Shown: positions 23,330-32,608, numbered from the stretch's first letter. The stretch: DNA of 64,000 nt from an uncultured Coriobacteriaceae bacterium (GCA_902791035.1 CADAUA010000001.1:124001-188000), one strand, 5' to 3'. Numbers and translations: made by a program. Notes: generated by a model not told the origin, from the letters alone.

Positions 23330-24468
23330 GCGAGTGCCTCCTTGATGCGAAGCAGCATGGCCTCCAGGGCCAGCTGCGGTGAGACGTTGCGGGCGAGGTC
23401 TTCGCCAGCGCGCGAGACGGCGCCGATGGCCGCCACCGCCCCCGCCGTGGTCGTGCCCGCCGCCAGGCGGTCCACCACGTCCGCAACATCAGAGTTGGTA
23501 ATGCTTCCGCCCACGTCCTCGCAGCGCATGAGCACGTCGCGCAGGAGCGAGTCCGCGGCAGACAGGGCTTCCATCATACCCGAACGCTCGCGGGCCGTGA
23601 GCTCGCGCTTGTTCGCGTCCTCGACCTGCTTGAGGGCGGCCGCCGTGAGGAAGTCGGCAGACTCCCTGGCCGCGGCCTCCATGGCCTCGCGAGCCTCGCC
23701 CAGGGGCACCCGCACGGCCTCCAGGATGGCCCCCGCCGCCTGCAGGACGTCCCAGGAGTCGTCGCGCGCGAGCTCGCCCAGGGTCGCCACCACGAGGCGT
23801 CGCACGTTGCGACGGGCGTCGTTGCCCAGGAAGTCCACCGCCTTGCTGGGGGTGCCGGTGGTGGCCAGGGCTATGCGGGCCTCGGCCTCGCTGGCACCCG
23901 TCTCGCGCACCACGACGCCCACACCTGCCTCGGTGGACACGGTGCGGAAGGGCACCACCTGGCAGCGCGACACTATGGTGGGCAGTACCGTGGACACGGA
24001 GCGGGCGCAAAGGATGAAGACGACCCCCTCAGGCGGCTCCTCTATGGTCTTGAGCAGGGCGTTTGCCGTGGAGTCGCGCAGGAGCTCGGCCCGCTCCAGC
24101 ACGTAGACCTTGGACTTGGCGCGGCTTGGCGCGAGCGCGACGTCGGCTATGAGGTCGCGGGCCTGCTGCACCAGGTAGCCGCTCGCACCGCCAGGCGAGA
24201 GCCAGCGGACGTCGGGGTGAGTGCGGTGCGCCACGCGGCGGCACTCGTCGCAGGAGCCGCAGCCGCCGTTGGGACACACGATGCACTTGGCCAGGGCCTC
24301 GGCCGCGAACTCCTTGCCGGAGCCCGGAGCCCCCACGAAGAGGTAAGCGTGGGCCAGACGGCCCTCCGCCACCGTGCGAGCCAGGAAGTCCCGCACGCGG
24401 GGCTGCTCCGTCATGCGGGCAAGCGCGGGCGGGACGGGCTTGTTGCCAGCGGCAGCCTCAGCGCACAT
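23308..24468 (-). CDS. holB: DNA polymerase III delta' subunit
   Basis: 386 residues; overlaps tmk by 11 bp. Clamp-loader ATPase of the gamma/delta' family. Walker A-like GAPGSGKEF is near residue 47, the zinc module CIVCPNGGCGSCDEC follows, and the SRC motif appears in TIVSRCQVVPF. Glu replaces the usual Thr/Ser after the Walker A Lys, consistent with delta' not hydrolysing ATP. The position between tmk and ricT is the normal firmicute/actinobacterial neighbourhood. Confidence 0.92.
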   Translation of the reverse strand: MCAEAAAGNKPVPPALARMTEQPRVRDFLARTVAEGRLAHAYLFVGAPGSGKEFAAEALAKCIVCPNGGCGSCDECRRVAHRTHPDVRWLSPGGASGYLVQQARDLIADVALAPSRAKSKVYVLERAELLRDSTANALLKTIEEPPEGVVFILCARSVSTVLPTIVSRCQVVPFRTVSTEAGVGVVVRETGASEAEARIALATTGTPSKAVDFLGNDARRNVRRLVVATLGELARDDSWDVLQAAGAILEAVRVPLGEAREAMEAAARESADFLTAAALKQVEDANKRELTARERSGMMEALSAADSLLRDVLMRCEDVGGSITNSDVADVVDRLAAGTTTAGAVAAIGAVSRAGEDLARNVSPQLALEAMLLRIKEALACPPSYR

Positions 24469-25129
24469 GGGGCGCCTCCGGTGTGACAGCGGCTAGCATG
24501 GGAACAAGGTCTGCGAGCTCCGCGACCACGCGGGCGAAGACCTCCTCGGGCGTGCCCGCGGCGTCCACCATGTGCACACGCCCGGGCTCGGCGTCCGCCA
24601 GCTCCCGGTAGGCGGCACGCACGCGCTCCTGGAGGGCAAGGCCCGCGGCCTCCAGGCGGTCCGCCCCACCCGACGTGGCACGAGCGAGCGCGGCTGCGGG
24701 GTCCATGTCGAGAAGCACGGTGCGGTCCGGGACCACCCCGCAGGTGCCCAGCTCGTTCGCCCGCCGCACGAGCCCGCGGTCCAGCCCCCGCCCACCGGCC
24801 TGGTAGGCGTAGGTGGAGTCGCAGAAGCGGTCGCAGACCACCACCTTGCCCGCCGCAAGGGCCGGCTCGACGACCTGGCGGACCAGCTGGGCCCGCGAGG
24901 CCTCGTAGAGGAGGAGCTCGCACTCGGCGGCCATCTCGTCGTTTGCAGGGTCAAGCAGGATTGCGCGGACCTTCTCGCCTATGGCGGTGCCACCGGGCTC
25001 GCGAAGCCTCAGGCAGGGCACCCCAGCGGCCTCTAGCGCATCCGCCAGCACCCCCACCTGCGTGGACTTGCCGCAGCCGTCCACTCCCTCAAGCGTCACA
25101 AAGACCCCGCGGGACGCCACCCCGGCCAT
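24458..25129 (-). CDS. tmk: Thymidylate kinase
   Basis: 223 residues. Phosphorylates dTMP to dTDP. P-loop EGVDGCGKST is near residues 14-23, the DR motif is in VVCDRFCDSTYAYQ and the dTMP-binding REPGGTAIGE follows residue 43. Three bases separate it from the topA stop, so the two are co-transcribed and probably coupled. Confidence 0.96.
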   Translation of the reverse strand: MAGVASRGVFVTLEGVDGCGKSTQVGVLADALEAAGVPCLRLREPGGTAIGEKVRAILLDPANDEMAAECELLLYEASRAQLVRQVVEPALAAGKVVVCDRFCDSTYAYQAGGRGLDRGLVRRANELGTCGVVPDRTVLLDMDPAAALARATSGGADRLEAAGLALQERVRAAYRELADAEPGRVHMVDAAGTPEEVFARVVAELADLVPMLAAVTPEAPHVR

Positions 25130-25132
25130 CCC

Positions 25133-27649
25133 CTAGGCCTTCTTCCGCGCGCGCGACTTCGTGCCAGCGCGTGACCCGCCGCGCGTACCGCCACGGGTGC
25201 CCTTGGTCTGCTCCTTCTTCTCGCGGGAGGGGCAGCTCATGTTGGGGCAGAGCTTCCAGGGGCCACGGGCCGTGGCCACCACCACGAGGGGCGCGCCGCA
25301 GTCGGGGCAGGTCTCCCCCGTGGCCTCCAGCTTGCCGCGGGCCGGCAGGGGGTAGCTCACGCCACACTCGTCGTAGTTCTCACAGCGGATGAAGCGCTTG
25401 CCCGTGCGCTCCGACTTGTGGGCCACCAGGTTCTTGTGCAGGCCGTTCAGGGCGCAGGCCGGGCACTCCCCCACTACCAGGTCTGGCTCGCGGTTGGTGG
25501 GACAGGCGGGGTTGATGCAGGTCTCGTAGGCCTTGGACCGGAAGGGCTGGACCTTCACGCGCGGGGCCCCGCACTGGGGGCAGACGCCCGCCTCGCCCTC
25601 GAGCGGCATGATCTTGCCCTGCGGGAGCGGGTAGGTCACGTCGCAGTCGGGCCAGCCCATGCAGCCCGCGAAGGACCCACGGGTCTTGGCGGAGGTCTTG
25701 ACCACCAGGTCGCGCCCGCACTTGGGGCACACGCCGATCTTGGCATCGGCTGTCACGGCGTCTGCGATGGCGTCGGAGAGGTCGTCCTTGTGCTCTATGA
25801 GCTGGTCCATCATGCCGGCAAGGAGGGCGCGCGAGTGATAGACCACCTGTCCCTGGGTCTCGTCGCCCTCGGCCACCTTGGTCATGTCCTGCTCGAGCTC
25901 AGCCGTCATCTCCGGCGTGGTGATGCGCGGCGCATACTCGTGGAGGGCGTCGATGATGGCCATGCCCAGCTGGCTGGGCTCGGCGGGGTCGTTCTTGAGG
26001 TACTTGCGCTGGTAGAGGGTGTCGATGATGCTCGCGCGGGTGGACTTGGTGCCCAGGCCGCGCTTCTCCATCTCCTGGATCAGCTTGCCCTGGCTGTAGC
26101 GGGCGGGGGGCTCGGTCTGCTTGGCCTGGAGCTCCATGGCCATGACGTCGCAGACGTCGCCCACGGCTAGCTCGGGCAGCTGGTCGTCCTTCTTCAGGCC
26201 ATAGGGGTAGATCTGGCGGAAGCCCGGCTTGGCCAGGACGGAGCCGGTCACGGAGAAGGGCTCGCCGTTGACGTCCAACGTGACCTTGGTGCCGTCGATG
26301 GTGGCGGGACCCATGAGGGTGGCCAGGAAGCGGCGGGCGATCAGGTTGTAGAGCTTCCAGGCGGCGGGCTGGAGCTTGTCGGGGTCGGCAGCCGCCGTGG
26401 GATAGATGGGCGGGTGGTCCGTGGTCTCCTGCTTGCCGCGGGTGGCCGAGATCTTGGGCTGGGCCAGGAGCTGCCTGCAGACCTGCTGGTACTGGGGCAC
26501 GGACGCGAGCGTGCGCACGCAGGCCTTGAGGTCCAGCGAGGAGGGATAGACGGTGTTGTCCACGCGGGGATAGGAGATGAGGCCGTCCATGTAGAGGCTC
26601 TCGGCCAGGCGCATGGTGCGGCCGGGCGAGATGCCCTCGGCTGCCGCCGCGGCCTGGAGCGAGGTGGTGTTGAAGGGCACCGGCGGATGCTGGGTGCGGC
26701 TCTTGCGCTCCACGTCGGTCACGCGGCCGGTCTTCGCGTCGCGCACGGCGGAGTAGGCCCGCTCGGCCTCGGCCTTGGCCTTGAAGCGCCCCTGGGCGTG
26801 CATGGCGCGGAAGGGCGTCCCCTCGCGCTCAAAGTCCCCCTGGATCTGCCAGTAGTCCTCCGGCACGAAGGCCATGCGCTCGCGCTCGCGCTCCACCACC
26901 AGGGCCAGCGTGGGCGTCTGCACGCGACCGGCAGAGCGGGTGTTGCCCAGGCCCGAGAAGCGCGCAGTGGTGAGGTAGCGGGTGAGGACCGCACCCCAGA
27001 TGAGGTCTATGTACTGGCGGCTCTCGCCGGCGTCGGCCAGGTCCTGGTCCAGGTCCACCAGGTTCTCGAAGGCATGGTCTATCTCCGCCTTGGTGAAGGC
27101 GGAGTAGCGGGCGCGGGAGACGGGCACGTCCGGCGCCACCGAGCGTATCTGGCGCAGGGCGTCCGAGCCTATGAGCTCGCCCTCGCGGTCGAAGTCCGTG
27201 CCTATGACCACGTGGTCGGCCTTCTTGGCCAGGTTCTTGAGCGAGCGGATGATGTCCTTCTCGGCAGGGGTCTTCTCGATGGGGGCCCACACCAGGTAGG
27301 GCAGGCTGGGGATCTTCCAACCCTTTATATCCACGCCGTCTGCCAGGAAGGGCTTGCGCTTGCTTGCGAAGGGCGGGCGGGCCAGACCGTCCGGCAGGTC
27401 CGCAGGCAGGTGCTCGCCGTCCTCGGTAAGGCCGTACCAGCCCTCCTGGGGGTCGAACTTGAGCTCGGGCGGAAAGTCCGGCTGCATGATGTGGCCACGC
27501 AGGCCTATGGTCACGCAGTCATCCCCGTGCCACCGGAAGCGGTACACGGGGGTGTTGTAGACCTTGTCGGCCTTGGGCTTGCCCGACTCGGAGAGGAGGC
27601 GGGCGATCTGCTGCGCGGCGTCGTTCTTCTCGGTGACGATCAGGTTCAA
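25133..27649 (-). CDS. topA: DNA topoisomerase I (type IA)
   Basis: 838 residues from a TTG start at 27647-27649 with AAGGAAG 8 nt upstream; no ATG lies near the conserved MNLIVTEKNDAAQQIA start. Relaxes negative supercoils through a Tyr-DNA intermediate. Toprim motif DFDREGE is at 152-158 and the catalytic Tyr360 lies in GLISYPRVD. The C-terminus carries Cys4 zinc ribbons (CPKCGRD, CPQCGAP, CPACALN, CPDCGAP) and a Lys/Arg-rich end. The gene opens the replication part of the operon after tatC. Confidence 0.95.
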   Translation of the reverse strand: MNLIVTEKNDAAQQIARLLSESGKPKADKVYNTPVYRFRWHGDDCVTIGLRGHIMQPDFPPELKFDPQEGWYGLTEDGEHLPADLPDGLARPPFASKRKPFLADGVDIKGWKIPSLPYLVWAPIEKTPAEKDIIRSLKNLAKKADHVVIGTDFDREGELIGSDALRQIRSVAPDVPVSRARYSAFTKAEIDHAFENLVDLDQDLADAGESRQYIDLIWGAVLTRYLTTARFSGLGNTRSAGRVQTPTLALVVERERERMAFVPEDYWQIQGDFEREGTPFRAMHAQGRFKAKAEAERAYSAVRDAKTGRVTDVERKSRTQHPPVPFNTTSLQAAAAAEGISPGRTMRLAESLYMDGLISYPRVDNTVYPSSLDLKACVRTLASVPQYQQVCRQLLAQPKISATRGKQETTDHPPIYPTAAADPDKLQPAAWKLYNLIARRFLATLMGPATIDGTKVTLDVNGEPFSVTGSVLAKPGFRQIYPYGLKKDDQLPELAVGDVCDVMAMELQAKQTEPPARYSQGKLIQEMEKRGLGTKSTRASIIDTLYQRKYLKNDPAEPSQLGMAIIDALHEYAPRITTPEMTAELEQDMTKVAEGDETQGQVVYHSRALLAGMMDQLIEHKDDLSDAIADAVTADAKIGVCPKCGRDLVVKTSAKTRGSFAGCMGWPDCDVTYPLPQGKIMPLEGEAGVCPQCGAPRVKVQPFRSKAYETCINPACPTNREPDLVVGECPACALNGLHKNLVAHKSERTGKRFIRCENYDECGVSYPLPARGKLEATGETCPDCGAPLVVVATARGPWKLCPNMSCPSREKKEQTKGTRGGTRGGSRAGTKSRARKKA

Positions 27650-27695
27650 GGCAACGCTTCCTTACGGGTCTTGGTTCGAGCTAGGAAGGAGAAGT

Positions 27696-28499
27696 CTAGT
27701 CCTCGTCGTCGTCCTTGTCCAACTCGTGCTCCTCGTAGTCCTCGCGCGACCACTTGAGGGCCTCCTTGCCGTCGCGCGCCGCGATCACATAGCGCGCCAC
27801 GGCGAGCGCCACCTCGTAGAGGCCGATGAGGGCCGCGAACATGAGGACCATGGTCACGGGCGAGGCGTCGGGCGTGACCACGGCGGAGAGCACCATGAGG
27901 CCCACGTAGACGTAGCGCCACTGGGCACGGAAGGTGGCGTAGGGCACGATGTGGAGGATGGAGAGGTAGAAGATCACGAGCGGGAGCTGGAAGGCGATGC
28001 CGAAGCCGATCTCCAGCAGCATGATGATGTTGAGGTAGTCCTCGGCGTCGCCGATGACGGCCGCGAAGTCGGCCGACTGCTCCACCATCCAGCCGATGGC
28101 CGCGGGCGTGGCCACGAAGTAGCAGAAGACCATGCCCAGCACGAAGAGGACGACCATGGCGGCCACCGTGGGCACGACCCACCTCTGCTCGTTGGGCTTG
28201 AGGGCCGGCAGGAAGAAGGCCATGACCTCCCAGATGATGATCGGCGAGGCGATGATGGTGCCGAAGAACATGGCCACCTTGAAGCGGATCGTGAAGCCGC
28301 CCAGCACCGAGAAGATCGTGAGCTGGAAGTCGGGCGGCAGCGACGAGCGCAGCGGGTCCATGAGAAGGTCGATGAGGGCCGGGGTGGCCTCGTAGACGAT
28401 GACGGCCGTGACGAGGACCGACACGACGATGATGGTGAGACGACGGCGGAGCTCCCCCAGGTGATCCATGAGGGGCATGCGTGCGGGACCGACAGGCAT
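27696..28499 (-). CDS. tatC: Sec-independent translocase subunit TatC
   Basis: 267 residues with six predicted membrane helices. Receives twin-arginine signal peptides together with TatB/A. The family signature is present: HLGELRRRL near the start with the conserved Glu, FxxFFLPALKPNEQRW in the first cytoplasmic loop region, and later FQLPLVIFYL. An acidic C-terminal tail (ELDKDDDED) follows. The start at 28499 has no strong ribosome binding site, but downstream ATGs are no better. It follows tatA/B by 24 bp. Confidence 0.94.
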   Translation of the reverse strand: MPVGPARMPLMDHLGELRRRLTIIVVSVLVTAVIVYEATPALIDLLMDPLRSSLPPDFQLTIFSVLGGFTIRFKVAMFFGTIIASPIIIWEVMAFFLPALKPNEQRWVVPTVAAMVVLFVLGMVFCYFVATPAAIGWMVEQSADFAAVIGDAEDYLNIIMLLEIGFGIAFQLPLVIFYLSILHIVPYATFRAQWRYVYVGLMVLSAVVTPDASPVTMVLMFAALIGLYEVALAVARYVIAARDGKEALKWSREDYEEHELDKDDDED

Positions 28500-28523
28500 G
28501 TGTGGTTGGGTGCTCGCGGGGCG

Positions 28524-29183
28524 CTAGGCCTCCTCGCTCCCATCCTCCTTCCCGTTCTCCTCGGGGGCGGTTGCGGGCTCGGGCTCCGCGGCGGAATCGA
28601 CGGCGGGCGCGGGCTCGGAAGTCGCGGGCTCCACGGCCTGCTCGACCTCGGCGGCAACAGGCTCCGCCTTGGGCTTGGGCTTGAGTGCGTAGAGTTCCGC
28701 GGCGCTCGTGGGGGCCTTGGGCTTCTCGGCCGGACGGCGCGTGGCGGCGGGGTGCCCCGTGTGCTTGGGGGCCTCCTCGGTCGCGTCGGCATCGGAGTCG
28801 GCGGCGCCCTTGGCATCGCCGTCCGCGGCCTCCACGACCACGGGCTCGGCAGCGGCCTTGCGCTCAGCCTCGAGACGAGCCTTGCGCTCGGCGAAGGTCT
28901 CCTTGTGCTTGGGCGTGGCGGTTGCGTCGCCCTTGTCGTCCAGGTCGGCGTCCAGCTCCTCGTCGCGGCTGCGGTTGGGCTTCTTGGGCGTGTCGGACAT
29001 GGCCTCGGTGGCCGGGTCGATCACCTCGGTCTGCACGACCTTGGTGAAGCCCTCCTGCGCCGTCCTGAACTGCCTCAGGGCCCGGCCGATCGTGCGCCCC
29101 ATGCCGGGGAGCTTGTCGGGCCCGAAGACCAAGAAGGCAAAGAGCAAGATGAGGGCTAGCTCTGTCTCTCCTATGCCAAACAC
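28524..29183 (-). CDS. tatA: TatA/TatB-family translocase protein with long charged tail
   Basis: 219 residues from GTG at 29181-29183 (AGAGGA upstream). MFGIGETELALILLFAFLVFGPDKLP is a single N-terminal membrane helix with the FGP hinge; the Glu at position 6 and 8 region resembles TatB. An amphipathic helix follows and then about 150 residues rich in Ala, Glu, Pro and Lys, likely disordered. The window shows one TatA/B gene with tatC, so it may serve both roles as in minimal TatAC systems; a second gene elsewhere cannot be excluded. Confidence 0.9.
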   Translation of the reverse strand: MFGIGETELALILLFAFLVFGPDKLPGMGRTIGRALRQFRTAQEGFTKVVQTEVIDPATEAMSDTPKKPNRSRDEELDADLDDKGDATATPKHKETFAERKARLEAERKAAAEPVVVEAADGDAKGAADSDADATEEAPKHTGHPAATRRPAEKPKAPTSAAELYALKPKPKAEPVAAEVEQAVEPATSEPAPAVDSAAEPEPATAPEENGKEDGSEEA

Positions 29184-29221
29184 GTTGTGGTTCCTCTCAC
29201 GTAGGGACTTTGCTCCGTGCG

Positions 29222-29533
29222 CTAGGCGCGCACGTTGAGCTCCTTGGTCACGCCCAGCAGGTCGAGCACACGGGCCACGTTGCGCTGCGGACGCGCGACC
29301 GAGAAGGTCGTGCCGCCCTCGCTCGCACGATGGGCCGCACCCACGAGCACGCCGATGCCCGTGGAGTCGATGTAGGTCACATCCGCCATGTCGAGCTCGA
29401 CGGGCTTGTCGCCCTTGGCGAGCGCGGAGTCGATCGCGTCTCGGAGCTCGGCGGCGTTGGAGACGTCCACCTCGCCTGCCGGGGCCACGACCATGCGGCC
29501 GTCCTGCTCCTTGGTGCTTATGCTGAGTGCCAT
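29222..29533 (-). CDS. STAS-domain anti-sigma factor antagonist
   Basis: 103 residues; ATG at 29531-29533 with AAGGAGGGG upstream, preferred over an earlier in-frame start. SpoIIAA/RsbV-type fold with the phosphorylatable Ser in YIDSTGIGVLVGA. Dephosphorylated antagonists bind anti-sigma kinases and release the sigma factor. No RsbW-like kinase is nearby. It sits between a membrane TPR gene and tatA/B in one operon. Confidence 0.9.
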   Translation of the reverse strand: MALSISTKEQDGRMVVAPAGEVDVSNAAELRDAIDSALAKGDKPVELDMADVTYIDSTGIGVLVGAAHRASEGGTTFSVARPQRNVARVLDLLGVTKELNVRA

Positions 29534-29579
29534 GTGCTTATCCCCTCCTTGGGGTAGTCGCCTGTCGCTTGCGGATGGG

Positions 29580-30491
29580 CTAGAAGTTGGTGCCGCCAAG
29601 GCCGTTCAGGGTGTCGGACAGGCCCTGGGCGCCGGTCGAGGTGCCCGTGGCCCCGGTCGTGGTACCCGTGGCAGTGGAGCTGGAGCTGGCGGCAGCGTCG
29701 AGCGACTTGATGCCCTGCTCGCCGTAGGACTTGGCGCCGTACTCGTCGTCGGGGTCGGCGGCGATGGCCTGCTCGTAGGCGGAGCGGGCGCTGTCGGAGT
29801 CGCCGCGGGCCTGGTAGACCATGCCGAGGTTGGCCCAGGCGGGACCGTAGTCGGGGTCGTCCTGGGTCAGCTGCTCCAGGGCAGTCTGGGCGTCGCCCGT
29901 CTCGCCCTCGTAGAACTGGCAGAGGGCGCGGTCCACGCGCACGGCACTGGCATCGTTGAGCTCGAGGTACTGGTCGAAGTAGCCGATGGCCTTCTCCAGG
30001 AGCTCGTTCGCATGGCTCGTGTTCGCGTCGGTGGAGCCGAAGTAGCTCACCTGCACGCCCCAGCTCATGTAGTCCTTGCCCAGGTTGAGCAGGTATGCCA
30101 GGTTCTGGGGGTCGCCCGCGAGCTTGGACTCCAGGTCGGCCGTGAGCTGGGAGTAGTCGTCGTCGATCTGGGCCACGTAGTCGGTCGTGGAGTTGGAGTC
30201 AGAGGTCGAGTCCGCAGTGGAGTCGGCGTTGGCATCCGACGTGGAGTCGGAGTCGTCCGCCTGCTCCTGCTGGCTGTCCTGGGAGTTGCCGTTCTGCACG
30301 ATGGCAGAGAGCGACGGCAGCATCATGGAGAGGGCCATCAGGACGGCGAAGATGGCGATGATCACCTTGCCGCCAGTGGAGAGGCCGCTGGAGCCGGTGC
30401 TCCCGCCCTTGGCCGAGCTGCTGGCAGACATCGAGGCCTTCTTGGCCTTGGAGGACTTGGTCGTGGACTTCTTTGTGGGCCTGCTGGACAT
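29580..30491 (-). CDS. Membrane-anchored TPR protein
   Basis: 303 residues, ATG at 30489-30491. Residues 1-40 are Ser/Lys/Thr-rich and basic, 43-65 form one membrane helix (VIIAIFAVLMALSMMLP), and 70-105 are a Ser/Asp-rich linker. Residues 115-265 contain tetratricopeptide repeats, clearest in YGPAWANLGMVYQARGDSDSARSAYEQAIAADP. A Thr/Gly/Ser-rich tail follows. The TPR part should lie outside the cell membrane. It is the first gene of the operon with STAS, Tat and topA; an assembly role for exported proteins is inference. Confidence 0.85.
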   Translation of the reverse strand: MSSRPTKKSTTKSSKAKKASMSASSSAKGGSTGSSGLSTGGKVIIAIFAVLMALSMMLPSLSAIVQNGNSQDSQQEQADDSDSTSDANADSTADSTSDSNSTTDYVAQIDDDYSQLTADLESKLAGDPQNLAYLLNLGKDYMSWGVQVSYFGSTDANTSHANELLEKAIGYFDQYLELNDASAVRVDRALCQFYEGETGDAQTALEQLTQDDPDYGPAWANLGMVYQARGDSDSARSAYEQAIAADPDDEYGAKSYGEQGIKSLDAAASSSSTATGTTTGATGTSTGAQGLSDTLNGLGGTNF

Positions 30492-30558
30492 GTAGGACGA
30501 TCCCCCCGACGTGCGGTGTGTATGGACGTGCGGACAGAATACCGCAGGTTCAGAGAAT

Positions 30559-30604
30559 ACGACACGAGCGGGCCCATGTGACACATGGAGCCACCCGTGT
30601 CGCG
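30559..30604. terminator. Hairpin after the aminotransferase gene
   Basis: CCATGTG at 30574 and CACATGG at 30582 form a perfect inner palindrome around one base. The outer arms CGACACG and CGTGTCG (with GGG/CCC) extend it. It lies downstream of the minus-strand aminotransferase and upstream of the TPR gene. Confidence 0.55.
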
Positions 30605-30653
30605 ATTCTACAGAACTTGACCTAGAAGGAATAGGATATGTTTTGGATACGAC

Positions 30654-31940
30654 CTATACATTCTTCTTTTGGGCAAGACGGGCAGACACGAGCTTGACCG
30701 CCACCACGAAGACGTCGAGCGCGGCACCCAGGTCCTCCAGCGAGGGGTAGGTGGGGGCTATGCGGATGTTCGTGTCGTGCGGGTCGAGGCCCCCGGGCCA
30801 GGTGGCGCCGGCTGGCGTGAGCTTGACGCCCAGGTCGGCGGCCAGGCTCACGATGGCCTTGGCCGAGCCCTCGGGCCCGTCGAAGCTCACGAAGTAGCCG
30901 CCGCGCGGGTTGGTCCAGGTGGCTACGCCCAGGTCTCCCAGACCCTCGGTGAGCTTGCGCTGCACGAGCTCGAAGCGCGGGCGCACGATGGCGGCGTGCT
31001 TCCTCATGTGGGCGAGCACGCCGTCCAGGTCGCGCAGGTAGAGGACGTGGGCGAGCTGGGTGAACTTCTCGGGCGAGACGTGCATCACGCCAAAGGCGTC
31101 GCGGAGCTCCTTGATGTCTGCGGGCGAGGCCGTGACGAAGGCGATGCCGGAGCTGGGGAAGGTCACCTTGGCCGTGGAGCCGAACTCGTACACGAGGTCC
31201 GTCTTGCCGGCCTCGGCCAACGCATCATATATGTTGAGGAGGTCGTCGCCCTCGTCGGCAAAGGTGTGGACCACGTAGGCGTTGTCCCAGAAGATGCGGA
31301 AGTCGGGAGCGGCGGGCTCGAGCGAGGCGAAGGCACGCACGACCGCATCGGAGTAGGTCACGCCGGTGGGGTTGGCGTACTTGGGCACGCACCAGATGCC
31401 CTTGACCGTGGGATCGGACTCCACGAGCTGGCGCACCATGGCCATGTCGGGGCCGTCGGGGCCCATGGGGACGGGCACGTTCTCCATGCCGTAGTAGGCC
31501 GTCACGCGGAAGTGGCGGTCGTAGCCGGGGCTGGGGCAGAGGAACTTGACGCGACCCTGCTGGCCCCAGGGCTTGTTGCCCGCGATGCCATGGGTGTAGG
31601 CATGGGCCACCGTGTCGTGCATGAGGTTGAGGCTCGAGGAGCCGCTCACGATCACGTTCGCGGGGTCGACGCCCAGGATCTGGGCCGCCAGGCGGCGGGC
31701 GCCGGGCAGGCCGTCCGGCGCGCCGTAGTTGTCCACCGCCACACCCTCGTCGGTGAGGTCCATCGTGGACGAGAGGAGGTCGAGCATGGGGCGCGAGAGG
31801 GCCGTCTGCTCGGGGCTGGGCTTGCCGCGGGCCATGTCGAGCTTGAGGCCCTTGGCGCGCAGGGCCTCAGCCTGGGCCTCCAGGCTCGCGATCTCCGACG
31901 AGAGCTCTGCCTCAGACATGAGTTCGTATGCGTTGGGCAT
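30654..31940 (-). CDS. Class I aminotransferase, AspT/subgroup Ic-like aspartate aminotransferase
   Basis: 428 residues, ATG at 31938-31940 with GGAG upstream. PLP enzyme of the PF12897-type group found in actinobacteria (Corynebacterium AspT). Visible features: LDMARGKPSPEQ at 34-45, DNYGAPDGLPGARRL, the GSSSLNLMHDT cofactor loop, KYANPTGVTYSD and the PLP-lysine region EFGSTAKVTFP. The TPR operon lies downstream across a hairpin. Aspartate/glutamate is the probable amino donor pair. Confidence 0.87.
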   Translation of the reverse strand: MPNAYELMSEAELSSEIASLEAQAEALRAKGLKLDMARGKPSPEQTALSRPMLDLLSSTMDLTDEGVAVDNYGAPDGLPGARRLAAQILGVDPANVIVSGSSSLNLMHDTVAHAYTHGIAGNKPWGQQGRVKFLCPSPGYDRHFRVTAYYGMENVPVPMGPDGPDMAMVRQLVESDPTVKGIWCVPKYANPTGVTYSDAVVRAFASLEPAAPDFRIFWDNAYVVHTFADEGDDLLNIYDALAEAGKTDLVYEFGSTAKVTFPSSGIAFVTASPADIKELRDAFGVMHVSPEKFTQLAHVLYLRDLDGVLAHMRKHAAIVRPRFELVQRKLTEGLGDLGVATWTNPRGGYFVSFDGPEGSAKAIVSLAADLGVKLTPAGATWPGGLDPHDTNIRIAPTYPSLEDLGAALDVFVVAVKLVSARLAQKKNV

Positions 31941-31958
31941 GGGATGCTCCATTCGCGT

Positions 31959-31989
31959 TTGAGATGCCGGTCGATAAGGGAGTATAGTC
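31959..31989 (+). promoter_or_regulatory. Promoter of the 86-residue gene, with a shared 17-bp motif
   Basis: -35 TTGAGA at 31959-31964, 18-bp spacer and -10 TATAGT at 31983-31988. The motif GATAAGGGAGTATAGTC (31973-31989) recurs with one change at 35045-35061 upstream of the DegV gene. Same strand as the downstream gene at 32109. Confidence 0.5.
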
Positions 31990-32108
31990 GCGAACCGTGC
32001 CGTGCCCGGCGGTATGGGCCGGAAAGCACGTGATGGTAACGACGTGCTGACATCTCGGCGGCATCCCACGCGATGCCGCACCAAGCCACGTGCCCCAGAG
32101 AGGATCTC

Positions 32109-32369
32109 ATGGCAAGAAGGACGCTCGAGTCCGCGGAGTATGGTGAGCTGCAGCAGCTCGTGGACAAGCTCTACGCCACCAAGCCCTCCGGCACGGTGAC
32201 GAAGATCGACGTGGAGGTGGCCGCCGAGAGCGCCGACCTGGGAGAGGACCTGCGCGAGGTGATCGACCTTCTCCCTGCGGGAAGGTACAAGCGCGCAAGG
32301 CTCTGCGACCAGCTCAACTCCATCGTGACGGCCCATGGCTGGGGCTACGTCTACGGGACGGTGGCCTAG
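32109..32369 (+). CDS. Uncharacterised 86-residue protein
   Basis: ATG at 32109 after GAGAGGATCTC. No family recognised. It is a mixed-charge soluble protein with a central LREVIDLLPAGRYKRARLCDQLNS helix and a C-terminal VTAHGWGYVYGTVA strand. Codon use is like the neighbours. It is monocistronic, divergent from the aminotransferase and convergent with nhaA across a 51-bp repeat array. Confidence 0.7.
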   Translation: MARRTLESAEYGELQQLVDKLYATKPSGTVTKIDVEVAAESADLGEDLREVIDLLPAGRYKRARLCDQLNSIVTAHGWGYVYGTVA

Positions 32370-32380
32370 GGCCGACAAGG

Positions 32381-32608
32381 ACGCTTAGGCCCGGCTAAGC
32401 GGGAGGACCTTCCCGGATCGGGAAACCCCGGACGCTTAGGCCCGGCTAAGCGGGAGGACCTTCCCGGCCTGGGACGAACGGGACGCTTAGGCCCGGCTAA
32501 GCGGGTCATCCTTCCCGGATCGGGAAACCCCGGACGCTTAGGCCCGGCTAAGCGGGAGGACCTTCCCGGCCCGGGACGAACGGGACGCTTAGGCCCGGCT
32601 AAGCGGGT
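32381..32608. repeat. Five-copy 51-bp tandem array
   Basis: ACGCTTAGGCCCGGCTAAGC starts at 32381, 32432, 32483, 32534 and 32585, exactly 51 bp apart. The sequence between alternates between two versions (GGATCGGGAAACCCCG and GGCCYGGGACGAACG), so pairs of units make a 102-bp higher-order period. GCTTAG and CTAAGC pair within each unit. It fills the gap between the 86-residue gene and nhaA; the minus-strand open frame through it (17-residue repeats) is not taken as a gene. Confidence 0.85.

Noticed and set aside
32381-32608. Possible CRISPR array
   Set aside because: Regular 51-bp steps, but the sequence between the repeated blocks is itself repeated in two alternating versions, so there are no unique spacers; no cas genes are near.
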